Positions 35,649 through 44,512 of a DNA stretch of 64,000 bases are shown in pieces (position 1 is the stretch's first letter; each line of letters starts with the position of its first letter). Position numbers and translations under genes: made by a program. The DNA is from Limimaricola sp. Lineage in GTDB: Bacteria; Pseudomonadota; Alphaproteobacteria; Rhodobacterales; Rhodobacteraceae. The notes under the pieces are model-generated. The model did no database searches and was not told the origin of the DNA. It saw nothing but the letters and a program-made list of their open reading frames with translations. The stretch covers positions 620,001 to 684,000 of the forward strand of contig NZ_WGLM01000002.1 of the NCBI RefSeq assembly GCF_016125575.1. Direction: 5' to 3'.

Positions 35649-37040
35649 TCAGGCGCCGTTGTTGCAGGTGCCCAGATCGCCGCCGGCGAACATCTCGTTG
35701 TCGGGCTCGTACCACACCTTCGACACCGGGGTGGCTTCCACGATTTCGAGGTTGTCGTAGGGGCCGGTCGGGTCGGACTTGCCCTTCATGACCAGCGCGT
35801 CCTTGAAGCACTGGTGGTCGGCCGAACGATAGAGCGTCGGGCCGTTGCCAAGGCCATCGAACACGAGGCCCTTGTTGGAGGCGCTGTCGACACCCGGCAG
35901 CGAGCTGCCGTCGCCTTCGAGGGCGGCAACCACCGCGCAGGGCTCGAACGAGCCGGCGCGCGCCACGGCATCCGCGTAAAGCAGCGTCTGCACGTAGCAG
36001 GTCTGCGCGGCGTTCGACGGCGGGAAGCCGTACTTGGTGCCGAAGGACTGCACGAAGGCCTTGGTGCCCGCGTCCTGCAGCTGCCAGTTCCAGTTCATCG
36101 AGCCGTAGACGCCCTCGATGTTCTTGCCGGCACCGGCGGCCATCAGCTCGGAATAAAGCGGCACGATGATCTCGAACTGCTTGCCGTTGACCATCTTGTC
36201 GCGCAGGCCGAACTGAACCGACTGGGTCAGCGAGTTGACCATATCGGCGCCATAGTGGTTGAGGATCAGCACGTCGGCGCCCGAGTTCAGAACCGGCGCG
36301 ATGTAGGACGAGAAGTCGCCCGCGCCAACCGGCGTGCGGACGTCCTTGACCTGGCTCCAGCCCTCGGCGGACAGGAACTTGTTCATCGACGCTTCCTGCG
36401 TCCAGCCCCAGGTGTAGTCCGAGGTCAGGCTGTAGAACTTGCGATCGGTGCCATAGGCCTTGGCCAGCACCGGCCCCAGCGCCGCGCCCGACATGTAGGC
36501 GTCGAAGAAGTGGCGGAAGCCATTGGCCTTCTTGTCCTTGCCGGTGGTGTCGTTGGAGTGGGTCAGACCGGCCATGAAGATCACGCCGGCATCCTGACAA
36601 AGGCTTTGCACCGCGACGGCCACGCCCGAGGACGAACCGCCCGAGATCATGATCGCGCCGTCCTTCTGGATCATCGACTGCGCGGTGGCGCGGGCAACGT
36701 CCGACTTGGTCTGGGTATCGCCGGTCACGAAGGCAACCTTCTTGCCGAGGATCCCGGTGCCGTCCAGCGCCTTGGACGAGAAGGTGTTCAGCATGCCGCC
36801 GTCGCCTTCGCCGTTGAGGTGTTCGACGGCCAGCTGGAATGCGCGCAGTTCGTCGGCACCTTCGTCGGCATAGGGGCCGGACTGGGGCACGTTGAAGCCC
36901 AAGGTCACCGTGTCGCCCATCGGCGCATTGGTGAAGGCCGAGGCGCGCGAGGTAAAGATCGTCGGCAGCGCAAGGCCGGCCGCACCGGTCACGGCTCCGG
37001 TCTTGAGCAGGCCGCGACGGGTGAATCTGGATGTGGTCAT
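35649..37040 (-). CDS. HAAT-type ABC transporter substrate-binding protein, Tat-exported
   Basis: A 463-residue periplasmic binding protein (Peripla_BP_6 type). The N-terminus MTTSRFTRRGLLKTGAVTGAAG is a twin-arginine signal, unlike the Sec signal of classical LivK. The mature part has VTLGFNVPQSGPYADEGADELRAFQLAVEHLNGEG, KVAFVTGDTQTKSDVARATAQSMIQKDGAIMISGGSSSGVAVAVQ and Tyr/Trp-rich ligand lobes. It is longer than LivK (about 370 residues), close to amide/urea or carboxylate-binding relatives. ATG at 37040 with GGGAGAGAG. The substrate is not determinable here. Confidence 0.88.
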   Translation of the reverse strand: MTTSRFTRRGLLKTGAVTGAAGLALPTIFTSRASAFTNAPMGDTVTLGFNVPQSGPYADEGADELRAFQLAVEHLNGEGDGGMLNTFSSKALDGTGILGKKVAFVTGDTQTKSDVARATAQSMIQKDGAIMISGGSSSGVAVAVQSLCQDAGVIFMAGLTHSNDTTGKDKKANGFRHFFDAYMSGAALGPVLAKAYGTDRKFYSLTSDYTWGWTQEASMNKFLSAEGWSQVKDVRTPVGAGDFSSYIAPVLNSGADVLILNHYGADMVNSLTQSVQFGLRDKMVNGKQFEIIVPLYSELMAAGAGKNIEGVYGSMNWNWQLQDAGTKAFVQSFGTKYGFPPSNAAQTCYVQTLLYADAVARAGSFEPCAVVAALEGDGSSLPGVDSASNKGLVFDGLGNGPTLYRSADHQCFKDALVMKGKSDPTGPYDNLEIVEATPVSKVWYEPDNEMFAGGDLGTCNNGA

Positions 37041-37173
37041 ATGCTCTCTCCCTAGCATGAGAATCCGTCGTGCGCCTCCTCGCGCGCGCCGGACCGCATT
37101 TTTACAATGCTGTTCCAACTATCGCGCAGATGATGGAAAGGGCGCAACAACCTGCTCTGGCCAAACAGTTTTT

Positions 37174-37213
37174 CTGTAAAGACGTGGACAAGAATTTGGG
37201 CTAATCTGTAAAG
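37174..37213. promoter_or_regulatory. Direct repeats CTGTAAAG in the binding-protein/ScfR divergent region
   Basis: CTGTAAAG occurs at 37174-37181 and again at 37206-37213, exactly 32 bases (three helical turns) apart, each flanked by CAGTTTT. They lie 134 and 50 bases from the two start codons. Likely operator for the XRE/ScfR-type regulator encoded at 37264, by position and spacing only. Confidence 0.45.
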
Positions 37214-37263
37214 CAGTTTTCTCGCATGTGCGGAAAGCGTCTGGAATCGTTGGGGAAAAGGCG

Positions 37264-38583
37264 ATGGCGCAACGGCAACTCACAGGCTCACGGCTACGTG
37301 CGCGTCGCCTCGACATGGGGCTGCGGCAGGCCGATCTGGCCGCGCGGGCAGGTATCTCGGCGTCGTACCTCAACCTGATTGAGCATAACCGTCGCAGAAT
37401 CGGCGGGCGTCTGCTGCGGGTTCTGGCCGAGGCGCTTCAGGCTGATCCGTCGGCCTTCACCGACGAGGCCGAGGCGGCGCTGATGACACGGCTGCGCGCC
37501 GCCGCCGCCGCGCGGGGCGATACCGTGGAACTGGAGCGGGTTGAGGATTTTGCTGGCCGTTTTCCGGGCTGGGCCGGGCTGGTCGCGGCGCAGGACGCGC
37601 GGCTTTCGGCACTGGAGCGGCAGCTGCGCGCCGCGCGTGACAGGATGGCGCATGATCCCGCGCTTGCTGCCTCGTTGCACGATGTCATCTCGGCGGCGAC
37701 GGCGATCCGCTCGACTGCGTCGATCCTTGTTGGCGGCGAAGAGATCGACGCCGACTGGCAACGACGGTTTCACGGCAATATTCATCAGGACAGTCAGCGG
37801 CTGGCCGATGCCAGCCGGGCGCTGGCCGGATATCTTGACGCGCCGGCCGATGGCGGCGGTGTGCCAATGGCCCCGGTCGAAGAGGTCGAGGCGTTTCTGG
37901 CTGCGCAGGGCCATCACCATCCGGACCTCGAATTCCCCGATGCACCGCCTCAGGCCGCCGCGGCCCTTGTCGCTGCCGCGTCGCCCCCTTTGGGTCGGGC
38001 AGCGGCCGATCTGGCGCTGGTCCACCTCGACCGTTACCGCGAGGATGCGCAGGCGCTGCCGCTGGCCGAATTCACCGCGGCAGCGGTGGCGGCGGGCCAT
38101 GATCCCGCGATACTGGCGGCCCGCTTCGGCGCGGATCTGGACCGGGTCTTGCGCCGCCTTGCCGCGCTGCCGGATGACCCGGTGCACCCCCCACGCGGAC
38201 TGGCGGTCTGCGACGGGGCGGGCGCGATCCTGATGTTGAAACCCATGGCAGGGTTTTCCCTGCCGCGCGGCGCGGCAGCCTGTCCACTTTGGCCGCTATA
38301 TCAGGCGCTGTCGCTGCCGGGGCAGCCGCTGCGGCGCACCGTGGCCCTGCCGGGCGAAACCGCGCCGCGGCTTGAGTGCTATGCGTTGGCCGTGCCGCGC
38401 GTGCCAGCCGGGTTCAACCGTGCGGCGCCGCTGGTGGCCACAATGCTGGTGATGCCGGCGACCGATCCGGCAGACACCGCCGATCCGGTTGGCCCGGGCT
38501 GCAGGTTTTGTCCGCGCACCACCTGCATCGCCCGACGCGAGCCCTCGGCAATGGCCACCACGGACAGCGCCTCCGGGCTTTGA
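37264..38583 (+). CDS. XRE-family short-chain fatty acyl regulator (ScfR/RamB/PrpC-regulator type)
   Basis: A 439-residue regulator: N-terminal XRE HTH (SRLRARRLDMGLRQADLAARAGISASYLNLIEHNRRRIGGRLLRVLAEAL, about residues 10-60), then a long acyl-sensing region ending in GPGCRFCPRTTCIARREPSA, whose clustered Cys match the ScfR domain of RamB, MccR and PccR-type regulators. That family controls acetate, propionate and glyoxylate-pathway genes in response to acyl-CoA. It is divergent from the transporter-acs operon. GGGGAAAAGG precedes the ATG at 37264. Confidence 0.83.
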   Translation: MAQRQLTGSRLRARRLDMGLRQADLAARAGISASYLNLIEHNRRRIGGRLLRVLAEALQADPSAFTDEAEAALMTRLRAAAAARGDTVELERVEDFAGRFPGWAGLVAAQDARLSALERQLRAARDRMAHDPALAASLHDVISAATAIRSTASILVGGEEIDADWQRRFHGNIHQDSQRLADASRALAGYLDAPADGGGVPMAPVEEVEAFLAAQGHHHPDLEFPDAPPQAAAALVAAASPPLGRAAADLALVHLDRYREDAQALPLAEFTAAAVAAGHDPAILAARFGADLDRVLRRLAALPDDPVHPPRGLAVCDGAGAILMLKPMAGFSLPRGAAACPLWPLYQALSLPGQPLRRTVALPGETAPRLECYALAVPRVPAGFNRAAPLVATMLVMPATDPADTADPVGPGCRFCPRTTCIARREPSAMATTDSASGL

Positions 38584-38648
38584 CAGCCCCCCGCATTCCC
38601 GCAATAGTCCGTTTGCCGGTGACGGTGCGCTTTGGGAGGAGCGGTGAC

Positions 38649-39017
38649 ATGGCCAAGCGCGTTCTTCTGATCGAGGACGAGCCGAACATCATCGAGGCGA
38701 TCAGCTTTATCCTGTCGCGCGACGGCTGGACGGTCCACACGCAGTCCGATGGTGTCACCGCGCTTGACCGGGTGCGGGCGCTTCCGCCCGACCTTGTGAT
38801 CCTTGACGTGATGCTTCCGGGCAAAAGCGGCTTTGACATCCTGCGCGAGATGCGCGCCGATGCCACGACGGCCGCGATGCCGGTGCTGATGCTGACCGCA
38901 CGCGGGCAGGAGCGCGATCGCGACCTTGCCCTGAAGCTGGGTGTCACCCGTTTCATGACCAAACCGTTCTCCAATGCCGAGGTGCTGGAGGCGGTGCGCA
39001 CGATGGCCGGGGGCTGA
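38649..39017 (+). CDS. Single-domain response regulator (CheY-like)
   Basis: A 122-residue REC-only protein: LLIEDEPNIIEAISFIL (acidic pocket), phosphorylation site Asp53 in LVILDVMLPGKSG, the Thr in LMLTARG and the Lys in FMTKPFSN. It has no output domain, so it must signal through a partner. GGGAGGAG precedes the ATG. It is followed within eight bases by a small membrane protein gene and then the symporter-kinase, the probable cognate sensor. Confidence 0.92.
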   Translation: MAKRVLLIEDEPNIIEAISFILSRDGWTVHTQSDGVTALDRVRALPPDLVILDVMLPGKSGFDILREMRADATTAAMPVLMLTARGQERDRDLALKLGVTRFMTKPFSNAEVLEAVRTMAGG

Positions 39018-39024
39018 GCGGGGC

Positions 39025-39324
39025 ATGGCCGGGCGTCCGCCACCGCCGGTTTTTCTTGCCAGCGCGTCCTACCGGCAGCGGCGGCTGCGTGACGCGGCCC
39101 GGTTACTGCCGGTGGTGGGCATGGTCCTGTTCCTTGTCCCCTTGCTGTGGCCCGATGCCACTGGGCTGTCGATACCGCTTGTCGACGCCGAGCCGGTCCG
39201 CAATTCCAACGCGATGATCTATCTCTTCCTTGTCTGGATCGGCCTTGTCGCCGCGGCAGCTCTGCTGTCTGTTTTCCTGCGGTCTGATCCCGAGACGCCG
39301 CCCGGCGGCGAGGACCGGCCCTGA
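39025..39324 (+). CDS. Small two-helix membrane protein, coupled to the sensor kinase
   Basis: A 99-residue protein with two hydrophobic helices (LLPVVGMVLFLVPLLW and AMIYLFLVWIGLVAAAALLSVFL). It begins MAGRPPPPVFLASASYRQRRLRDAARLLP. Its stop overlaps the kinase ATG (TGATG). Small partners of this kind accompany sodium:solute symporter-type proteins (DUF485/DUF4212-like roles), so it may be an accessory subunit; no family is certain. Confidence 0.75.
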   Translation: MAGRPPPPVFLASASYRQRRLRDAARLLPVVGMVLFLVPLLWPDATGLSIPLVDAEPVRNSNAMIYLFLVWIGLVAAAALLSVFLRSDPETPPGGEDRP

Positions 39325-42008
39325 TGCTGTCGTTCAACCTGCTTATCGTCGTCGCGCTGGGCTATGTTGCCTTTCTCTTTGCCATCGCATTTGCGGCCGA
39401 GCGGCAGGCGGCCAATGGCAGCAAGGCATGGCTGCGCTCGCCACTGGTCTACACGCTGTCGCTCTCGATCTATTGCACCGCGTGGACGTTTTACGGCGCG
39501 GTGGGCTACGCCGCGCGGTCGGGTCTGGAATACCTGACGATCTACCTTGGCCCGACAGTGGTGGTAATCGGCTGGTGGTGGGTGGTGCGCAAGCTGGTGC
39601 GCATTGGCCGCGCGCAACGCATCACCTCGATCGCCGACTTGATCTCGTCGCGGTTTGGCAAGTCGACGGCACTGGGCGTTCTGGTGACGATCATCGCGGT
39701 CGCGGCCGCCACGCCTTACCTCGCGCTGCAGCTTCAGTCGGTGACGCTGTCCTTCGCGGTCTTCGCCAGCGCACCGGGTCATGACTGGGGTGCGAGCGAG
39801 TTGAATGGCGCCGCGCTCTGGGTGGCGGCGGGGCTGGCGATCTTCACCATCATTTTCGGCACCCGCAACCTTGATGCCAATGAACGACACTACGGCGTGG
39901 TGATGGCCATCGCCTTCGAGGCGGTGGTCAAGCTATTCGCGCTGTTGGCGGTTGGCGTGTTCGTGGTCTGGGGCGTGGCGGGTGGCCCCGGCGACATGGT
40001 GAAGATGATCGATGCCTCCCCCATTGCGCTGTGGGACCAGAATGGCGCGCGCTGGGCGGGGCTGACATTCCTTTCAGGCGCGGCGCTGCTGTGTCTGCCG
40101 CGGATGTTCCAGGTGCTGGTCGTCGAGAATGCCGATGAAAGCCATCTGGCGACGGCCAGTTGGGCCTTCCCGCTTTACCTGCTGGCGATGAGCCTTTTCG
40201 TAGTGCCCATCGCGGTGGCGGGGCTGGCGCTGTTGCCACCGGGCTCGAACCCCGACCTTTTCGTGCTGACGGTGCCGCTGTCGCAGGGGCAGGGCGGGCT
40301 GGCGATCCTGTCGTTCCTCGGCGGCTTTTCCTCGGCCACCTCGATGGTGATCGTGGCGACGATCGCATTGTCGACGATGGTATCGAACCACATCGTCGTG
40401 CCGCTCTGGCTGCAAAGCCGAAGCCAGGGTGCGATGATGTCGGGCGACGTGCGTGCGGTTGTATTGCTGGCGCGGCGGCTGTCGATCGTGGGCGTGCTGG
40501 GGTTGGGATACCTCTATTACCGCGTCTCGGGCGGTGGCGCGGCACTGGCGGCGATCGGCCTGATCTCGTTCACAGGCGTGGTGCAGATCCTGCCCGCGAT
40601 GCTGGGTGGCATCTTCTGGCGCGGGGCGACCCGGTGGGGGGCGGCGGCGGGCCTGATCACCGGCACGGCGATCTGGGTCTGGTCCTTGTTCCTGCCCAGT
40701 TTCGGCCCCGACGTGGTGATCCCCGCGCAGGTTCTGGCGCATGGGCCATGGGGCCTTGGCTGGCTGCGGCCGCAGGCGCTGTTCGGGATCTCGGGGCTTG
40801 ATCCCGTCGTCCACGCGGTGTTGTGGTCAATGCTGCTGAACGCCACGGCCTTCATGATGGGGTCGATTGTCACCTTTCCCACCCCGCTGGAGCGTTTGCA
40901 GGGCGCGCAGATTGTCAATGTTTTCGAGCATTCGCCGGGTGCGCGGGCATGGGCGCAATCGGCGGCCGAGGCCGAGGACCTGCTGATCATGGCGCAGCGC
41001 ATCCTTGGCCCCGCCGAGGCGCAGGCGATTTTTCAGCGCGAGGCGCTTGAGCAGGGCAAGGCGGGGTATCTGCCCGATGTCACGCCCGGTTTTGTTGACT
41101 TGCTGGAGCGTGAACTGGCCGGCTCGGTCGGTGCGGCCACTGCGCACGCGATGATCGGTCAGTTGATCGAAGGCGCAAGCGTGTCGGTCGAAGACCTGAT
41201 CCGGGTGGCCGACGAGGCGGCCCAGATCATGGAATATTCCAGCAGGCTTGAGGCGAAATCGGCCGAGCAGGAGCGCACCGCGCGCGCCCTGCGCGAGGCC
41301 AACGCCAAGCTGACCGCGCTGTCGGTGCAGAAGGATGCCTTCCTCAGCCAGATCAGCCACGAATTGCGCACGCCGATGACCTCGATCCGGTCTTTCTCGG
41401 AGATCCTGCGCGATGGCGACATGACCCCTTCGGTACAGGCCAAATACGCGGGCATCATCCATGACGAGGCCCTGCGCCTGACGCGGCTGCTGGACGATCT
41501 GCTGGACCTCAGCGTGCTTGAGAACGGGCAGGTCACGCTGAACAGGCAGACCGGGCAGTTGCGCGAATTGCTGGACCGTGCGCAGGGGGCGGCAGGGCTG
41601 CGGGCCGGTGGCCTGACGATCCGCCGACGCAAGGGTGACGAGACGCTTGTGCTGACGACGGATCTCGACCGGCTGACGCAGGTTTTCATCAACCTCATTG
41701 CCAATGCTCAGAAATACTGCGACGCGCCCCGGCCCGAATTGCGTATCGTGGTGGGGCGGGCGCGGGGCGAGGTGGTGGTGGATTTCATCGACAACGGCGA
41801 AGGGATCGGCTCCGAGCACCAACAGGTGATCTTCGAGAAGTTCTCGCGCCTGACCGATCATGGCAAGGCGGGCGGGGCCGGCCTTGGCCTTGCCATCTGC
41901 CGCGAGATCATGGCGCGGCTGGGCGGGTCCATCGCCTACCTGCCGGGGCAGGGAGGGGCGGCGTTCCGCGTCAGCCTGCCCGCGGCAGCGGCGATGGCGG
42001 CCGAATAG
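39324..42008 (+). CDS. Sodium:solute symporter-histidine kinase fusion (CbrA/CrbS-like)
   Basis: An 894-residue hybrid sensor. Residues 1 to about 500 form an SLC5-type symporter with some 12-13 helices. A linker with a STAC-like segment follows (AEDLLIMAQRILGPAEAQ...). Then a histidine kinase: coiled coil, His679 in SQISHELRTPM, N-box LIANAQKYCD, DNGEGIG and GAGLGLAICREIM. CbrA and CrbS kinases of this design control carbon use; CrbS-CrbR controls acs in gammaproteobacteria. Here acs lies in the same neighbourhood, supporting acetate or carboxylate sensing. Confidence 0.9.
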   Translation: MLSFNLLIVVALGYVAFLFAIAFAAERQAANGSKAWLRSPLVYTLSLSIYCTAWTFYGAVGYAARSGLEYLTIYLGPTVVVIGWWWVVRKLVRIGRAQRITSIADLISSRFGKSTALGVLVTIIAVAAATPYLALQLQSVTLSFAVFASAPGHDWGASELNGAALWVAAGLAIFTIIFGTRNLDANERHYGVVMAIAFEAVVKLFALLAVGVFVVWGVAGGPGDMVKMIDASPIALWDQNGARWAGLTFLSGAALLCLPRMFQVLVVENADESHLATASWAFPLYLLAMSLFVVPIAVAGLALLPPGSNPDLFVLTVPLSQGQGGLAILSFLGGFSSATSMVIVATIALSTMVSNHIVVPLWLQSRSQGAMMSGDVRAVVLLARRLSIVGVLGLGYLYYRVSGGGAALAAIGLISFTGVVQILPAMLGGIFWRGATRWGAAAGLITGTAIWVWSLFLPSFGPDVVIPAQVLAHGPWGLGWLRPQALFGISGLDPVVHAVLWSMLLNATAFMMGSIVTFPTPLERLQGAQIVNVFEHSPGARAWAQSAAEAEDLLIMAQRILGPAEAQAIFQREALEQGKAGYLPDVTPGFVDLLERELAGSVGAATAHAMIGQLIEGASVSVEDLIRVADEAAQIMEYSSRLEAKSAEQERTARALREANAKLTALSVQKDAFLSQISHELRTPMTSIRSFSEILRDGDMTPSVQAKYAGIIHDEALRLTRLLDDLLDLSVLENGQVTLNRQTGQLRELLDRAQGAAGLRAGGLTIRRRKGDETLVLTTDLDRLTQVFINLIANAQKYCDAPRPELRIVVGRARGEVVVDFIDNGEGIGSEHQQVIFEKFSRLTDHGKAGGAGLGLAICREIMARLGGSIAYLPGQGGAAFRVSLPAAAAMAAE

Positions 42009-42093
42009 GCACGCGTTAACCTTGCGGCAAGGCACCAACCGCTAGTCTGGCCCGGTCAGGCGGGGACTGTCCCCGCGCAGCCGCGGGGGACAG

Positions 42094-43041
42094 ATGGTGC
42101 AGGCAGAGTCGGTCCTGCGGCGCAAGCTGGGCGGCGGCGTCGCCGCGGCAGAATTGGCATTGCAGGCCAGCGCCTCGCGCGCGTTGCGGCTGGCGCTGTC
42201 GCGCGCCTTCGAGGCGGTCTGCGGAATCGGAATCTCGGTGCTGGGTGTCGGCGATGACGTGGCCCCGCTGGAGGATCTGTGCCAGCGGCTGGATGCGGTG
42301 CCGTTGCTGCTTGCGTTGACAGCGGGACAGGGGCCGCAGGGCGCGGTGGGTCTGGACGCCGAGGCACGCAGTGCGATCGTTGAGGCAATGACAACGGGCC
42401 GCGTGACACCCGCTGCGGCCGAAGAACGCGCCGTCACCGCCACTGATGCCGCGCTTTGCACCCCGCTGCTGGCGCGTTTCGTTGCGGGCCTGCGCGAGAC
42501 AGCGAAGGGCAGTGTCCTTGCTCGACAGGCCGCCGGGCTGAAAGTTCAGGGGAAGTTTGCCAGTGCACGCACGATGGGGCTGGACCTGCCGGACCATGCA
42601 TTCCGCCTCTGCCGGCTGACGCTGGATTTCGGCGCAGGCGGGCGGCAGGGCGAGGTGGTGCTTGCCCTGCCCGCCTTGGAGGAGACTGCCGCGCAGAAAG
42701 GCACCGCCATCGCGTCAGAGCCGGGCGACGCCTGGGCCACGCAGCTGACGGCAGCGGTCATGGCGGCGCCTGCGCACTTGGTGGCGGAATTGCACCGGAT
42801 GCGCCTGCCATTGGCCGCGGTTCAGGGGCTCCAGCCGGGGCAGGTGCTGCCGCTGCCGGGCACGTCGGTTGCCTCGGTCCGGTTATGCGGTCCCGATGGT
42901 GGGGTGGTGGCACGGGCGCGGCTGGGACAGGTTTCGGGCCAGCGCGCGGTACGGATCGAGGCGCCCAAGCCCCCGGAACTCAACGAAGCGCTCGGCGCCC
43001 CGCCATTGGCCGGCCCTCAGAACGCGCTGGGCTCAGCTTGA
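42094..43041 (+). CDS. FliM/FliN-family (SpoA domain) C-ring-like protein
   Basis: A 315-residue protein. The N-terminal two thirds resemble the middle domain of FliM loosely (LRLALSRAFEAVCGIGISVLGVGDDVAPLEDL). The C-terminal part (LVAELHRMRLPLAAVQGLQPGQVLPLPGTSVASVRLCGPDGGVVARARLGQVSGQRAVRIE) is a SpoA surface domain, as in FliM/FliN and type III C-ring proteins. No other flagellar gene is in the window. It starts 85 bases after the kinase gene. The stop overlaps the convergent Blh-like gene by nine bases. Confidence 0.75.
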   Translation: MVQAESVLRRKLGGGVAAAELALQASASRALRLALSRAFEAVCGIGISVLGVGDDVAPLEDLCQRLDAVPLLLALTAGQGPQGAVGLDAEARSAIVEAMTTGRVTPAAAEERAVTATDAALCTPLLARFVAGLRETAKGSVLARQAAGLKVQGKFASARTMGLDLPDHAFRLCRLTLDFGAGGRQGEVVLALPALEETAAQKGTAIASEPGDAWATQLTAAVMAAPAHLVAELHRMRLPLAAVQGLQPGQVLPLPGTSVASVRLCGPDGGVVARARLGQVSGQRAVRIEAPKPPELNEALGAPPLAGPQNALGSA

Positions 43042-43461
43042 GGCCGCGTCTTCGAAACGGGGTCGCTGGCCGGCGAGGTCATAGCCGGCCTGGGCGGCGG
43101 CAGCGATGATCTCGTCCACCGGGACGCCGGCGGCGGCTTGTGCCATCGACCACACGATGCTGGACCGCGTGCCGGAGGCACAATAGGCAAGGACCGGACC
43201 GCCCGCGGCAGCAACGGCAGCCGCCTGTGCGCGGGCCGTTTCCATGTTCAGCGTCGGATGGGTGACGGGCAGCACGGTAAAACCAAGTCCTGCCGCCTGC
43301 GCCGCAGCCCCCACGGCCTCGGCCTGCAGGCCGGGTGGCACCTCGAAATCGGGGCGGTTGCAGATGATCGCGACGAAACCGGCCGCCTTGATCGCGGCGA
43401 CGTCCTCGGGGGCAATCTGCGGACTGACGGCATAGCCGGGCGTGAGGTGATTGATGTTCAT
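43033..43461 (-). CDS. blh: Blh-type DUF442/TIGR01244 sulfur transferase or phosphatase
   Basis: A 142-residue protein of the beta-lactamase-hydrolase-like (DUF442) family with a cysteine active-site loop CASGTRSS at Cys94, similar to rhodanese and dual-specificity phosphatase P-loops. TIGR01244 members are fused to or sit beside persulfide dioxygenases and probably process sulfane sulfur. Here it is 97 bases downstream of such a dioxygenase on the same strand. GGGAAG precedes the ATG at 43461. Confidence 0.87.
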   Translation of the reverse strand: MNINHLTPGYAVSPQIAPEDVAAIKAAGFVAIICNRPDFEVPPGLQAEAVGAAAQAAGLGFTVLPVTHPTLNMETARAQAAAVAAAGGPVLAYCASGTRSSIVWSMAQAAAGVPVDEIIAAAAQAGYDLAGQRPRFEDAASS

Positions 43462-43558
43462 GCGTCTTCCCTGCTGGCGGGCGCCGCGCCGGGCGCTGCA
43501 TGTCGTGATAGGGCGGCGCGCGCGTGGCTGGCAAGCCCGATCGCGCCGCCCCGCCGGT

Positions 43559-44422
43559 TCAGAGCGTGTTGATCGGCACCTTCAGGTAAGAGGTGCCGTT
43601 GTCCTCCGGCTCGGGCATGTGGCCCGCGCGCATGTTGACCTGCAGCGAGGGCAGGATCAGCCGTGGCATGCCCAGCGTCTTGTCGCGGGCCTCGCGCATC
43701 GCCACGAATTCCTCGATCGGGCGGCCCTTGCCGATATGGATGTTGAGGGCCTTCTGCTCGCCCACTGTGGTTTCCCACGCGTAGTCATCGCGGCCCGGCG
43801 CCTTGTAGTCATGGCCGACGAAGATCCGGGTCTCGTCGGGCAGGGCAAGGATCTTCTGGATCGAGGCATACATCGTTTCGGCCGAACCGCCGGGGAAGTC
43901 GCACCGCGCCGTGCCGAAATCGGGCATGAACAGCGTGTCGCCCACGAAGGCCGCATCGCCGATGACGTAGGTCAGGCAGGCAGGCGTATGGCCGGGCGTG
44001 TGCAGAACCTCGCCGCGCAGCTGGCCGATGTGAAAGCTGTCGCCCTCCTTGAAGAGCTTGTCGAACTGCGAGCCGTCACGCTGGAACCGGGTGCCTTCGT
44101 TGAAGATCTTGCCGAAGGTTTCCTGCACCACCGTAATGCGATCGCCGATGCCGATCTTGCCCCCAAGCTGTTCCTGGATATATGGGGCGGCAGAAAGATG
44201 ATCAGCATGGACGTGGGTTTCCAGTATCCATTCGACCTTCAGGCCCTCGGCCTTGATCCAGGCGATGATTTCGTCGGCAGACCGTGTATCGGTCCGGCCG
44301 CTGGCCTGGTCGAAATCGAGGACCGAATCGATCACCGCGCAAGAGGTGCCGTTGGGGTCCCTCGCGACGAATGACGCGGTGTTTGTCGCGGTATCGAAGA
44401 AGGCTTTGACGATGGGTTTCAT
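43559..44422 (-). CDS. MBL-fold persulfide dioxygenase (Blh/ETHE1-like)
   Basis: A 287-residue metallo-beta-lactamase-fold enzyme that should oxidise glutathione persulfide to sulfite. Metal ligands are in HVHADH (residues 70-75), TPGHTPACLTY and VGDTLFMPDFGTARCDFPGG, with IFVGHDYKAPGR near the C-terminus. The GTARCDFPGGSA segment is typical of Blh/PDO proteins. AAAGGAG precedes the ATG. It is divergent from the SqrR-like regulator and followed by blh. Confidence 0.9.
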   Translation of the reverse strand: MKPIVKAFFDTATNTASFVARDPNGTSCAVIDSVLDFDQASGRTDTRSADEIIAWIKAEGLKVEWILETHVHADHLSAAPYIQEQLGGKIGIGDRITVVQETFGKIFNEGTRFQRDGSQFDKLFKEGDSFHIGQLRGEVLHTPGHTPACLTYVIGDAAFVGDTLFMPDFGTARCDFPGGSAETMYASIQKILALPDETRIFVGHDYKAPGRDDYAWETTVGEQKALNIHIGKGRPIEEFVAMREARDKTLGMPRLILPSLQVNMRAGHMPEPEDNGTSYLKVPINTL

Positions 44423-44464
44423 GACGATTCTCCTTTCGCAACATAGATAGACCGTGCTATAAGC

Positions 44465-44480
44465 ATTTCAAGATTGGAAT
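44465..44480. promoter_or_regulatory. SqrR/BigR-type operator
   Basis: ATTTCAAGATTGGAAT matches ATTC-N8-GAAT, the site I recall for Rhodobacter SqrR, except for one base. It lies in the 90-base gap between the persulfide dioxygenase and the regulator genes, 32 bases before the regulator ATG, and a wider imperfect inverted repeat (CATT/AATG) surrounds it. Confidence 0.65.
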
Positions 44481-44512
44481 GTATTGCGCCAAACAGTTTC
44501 GGGAGCTTCCTT

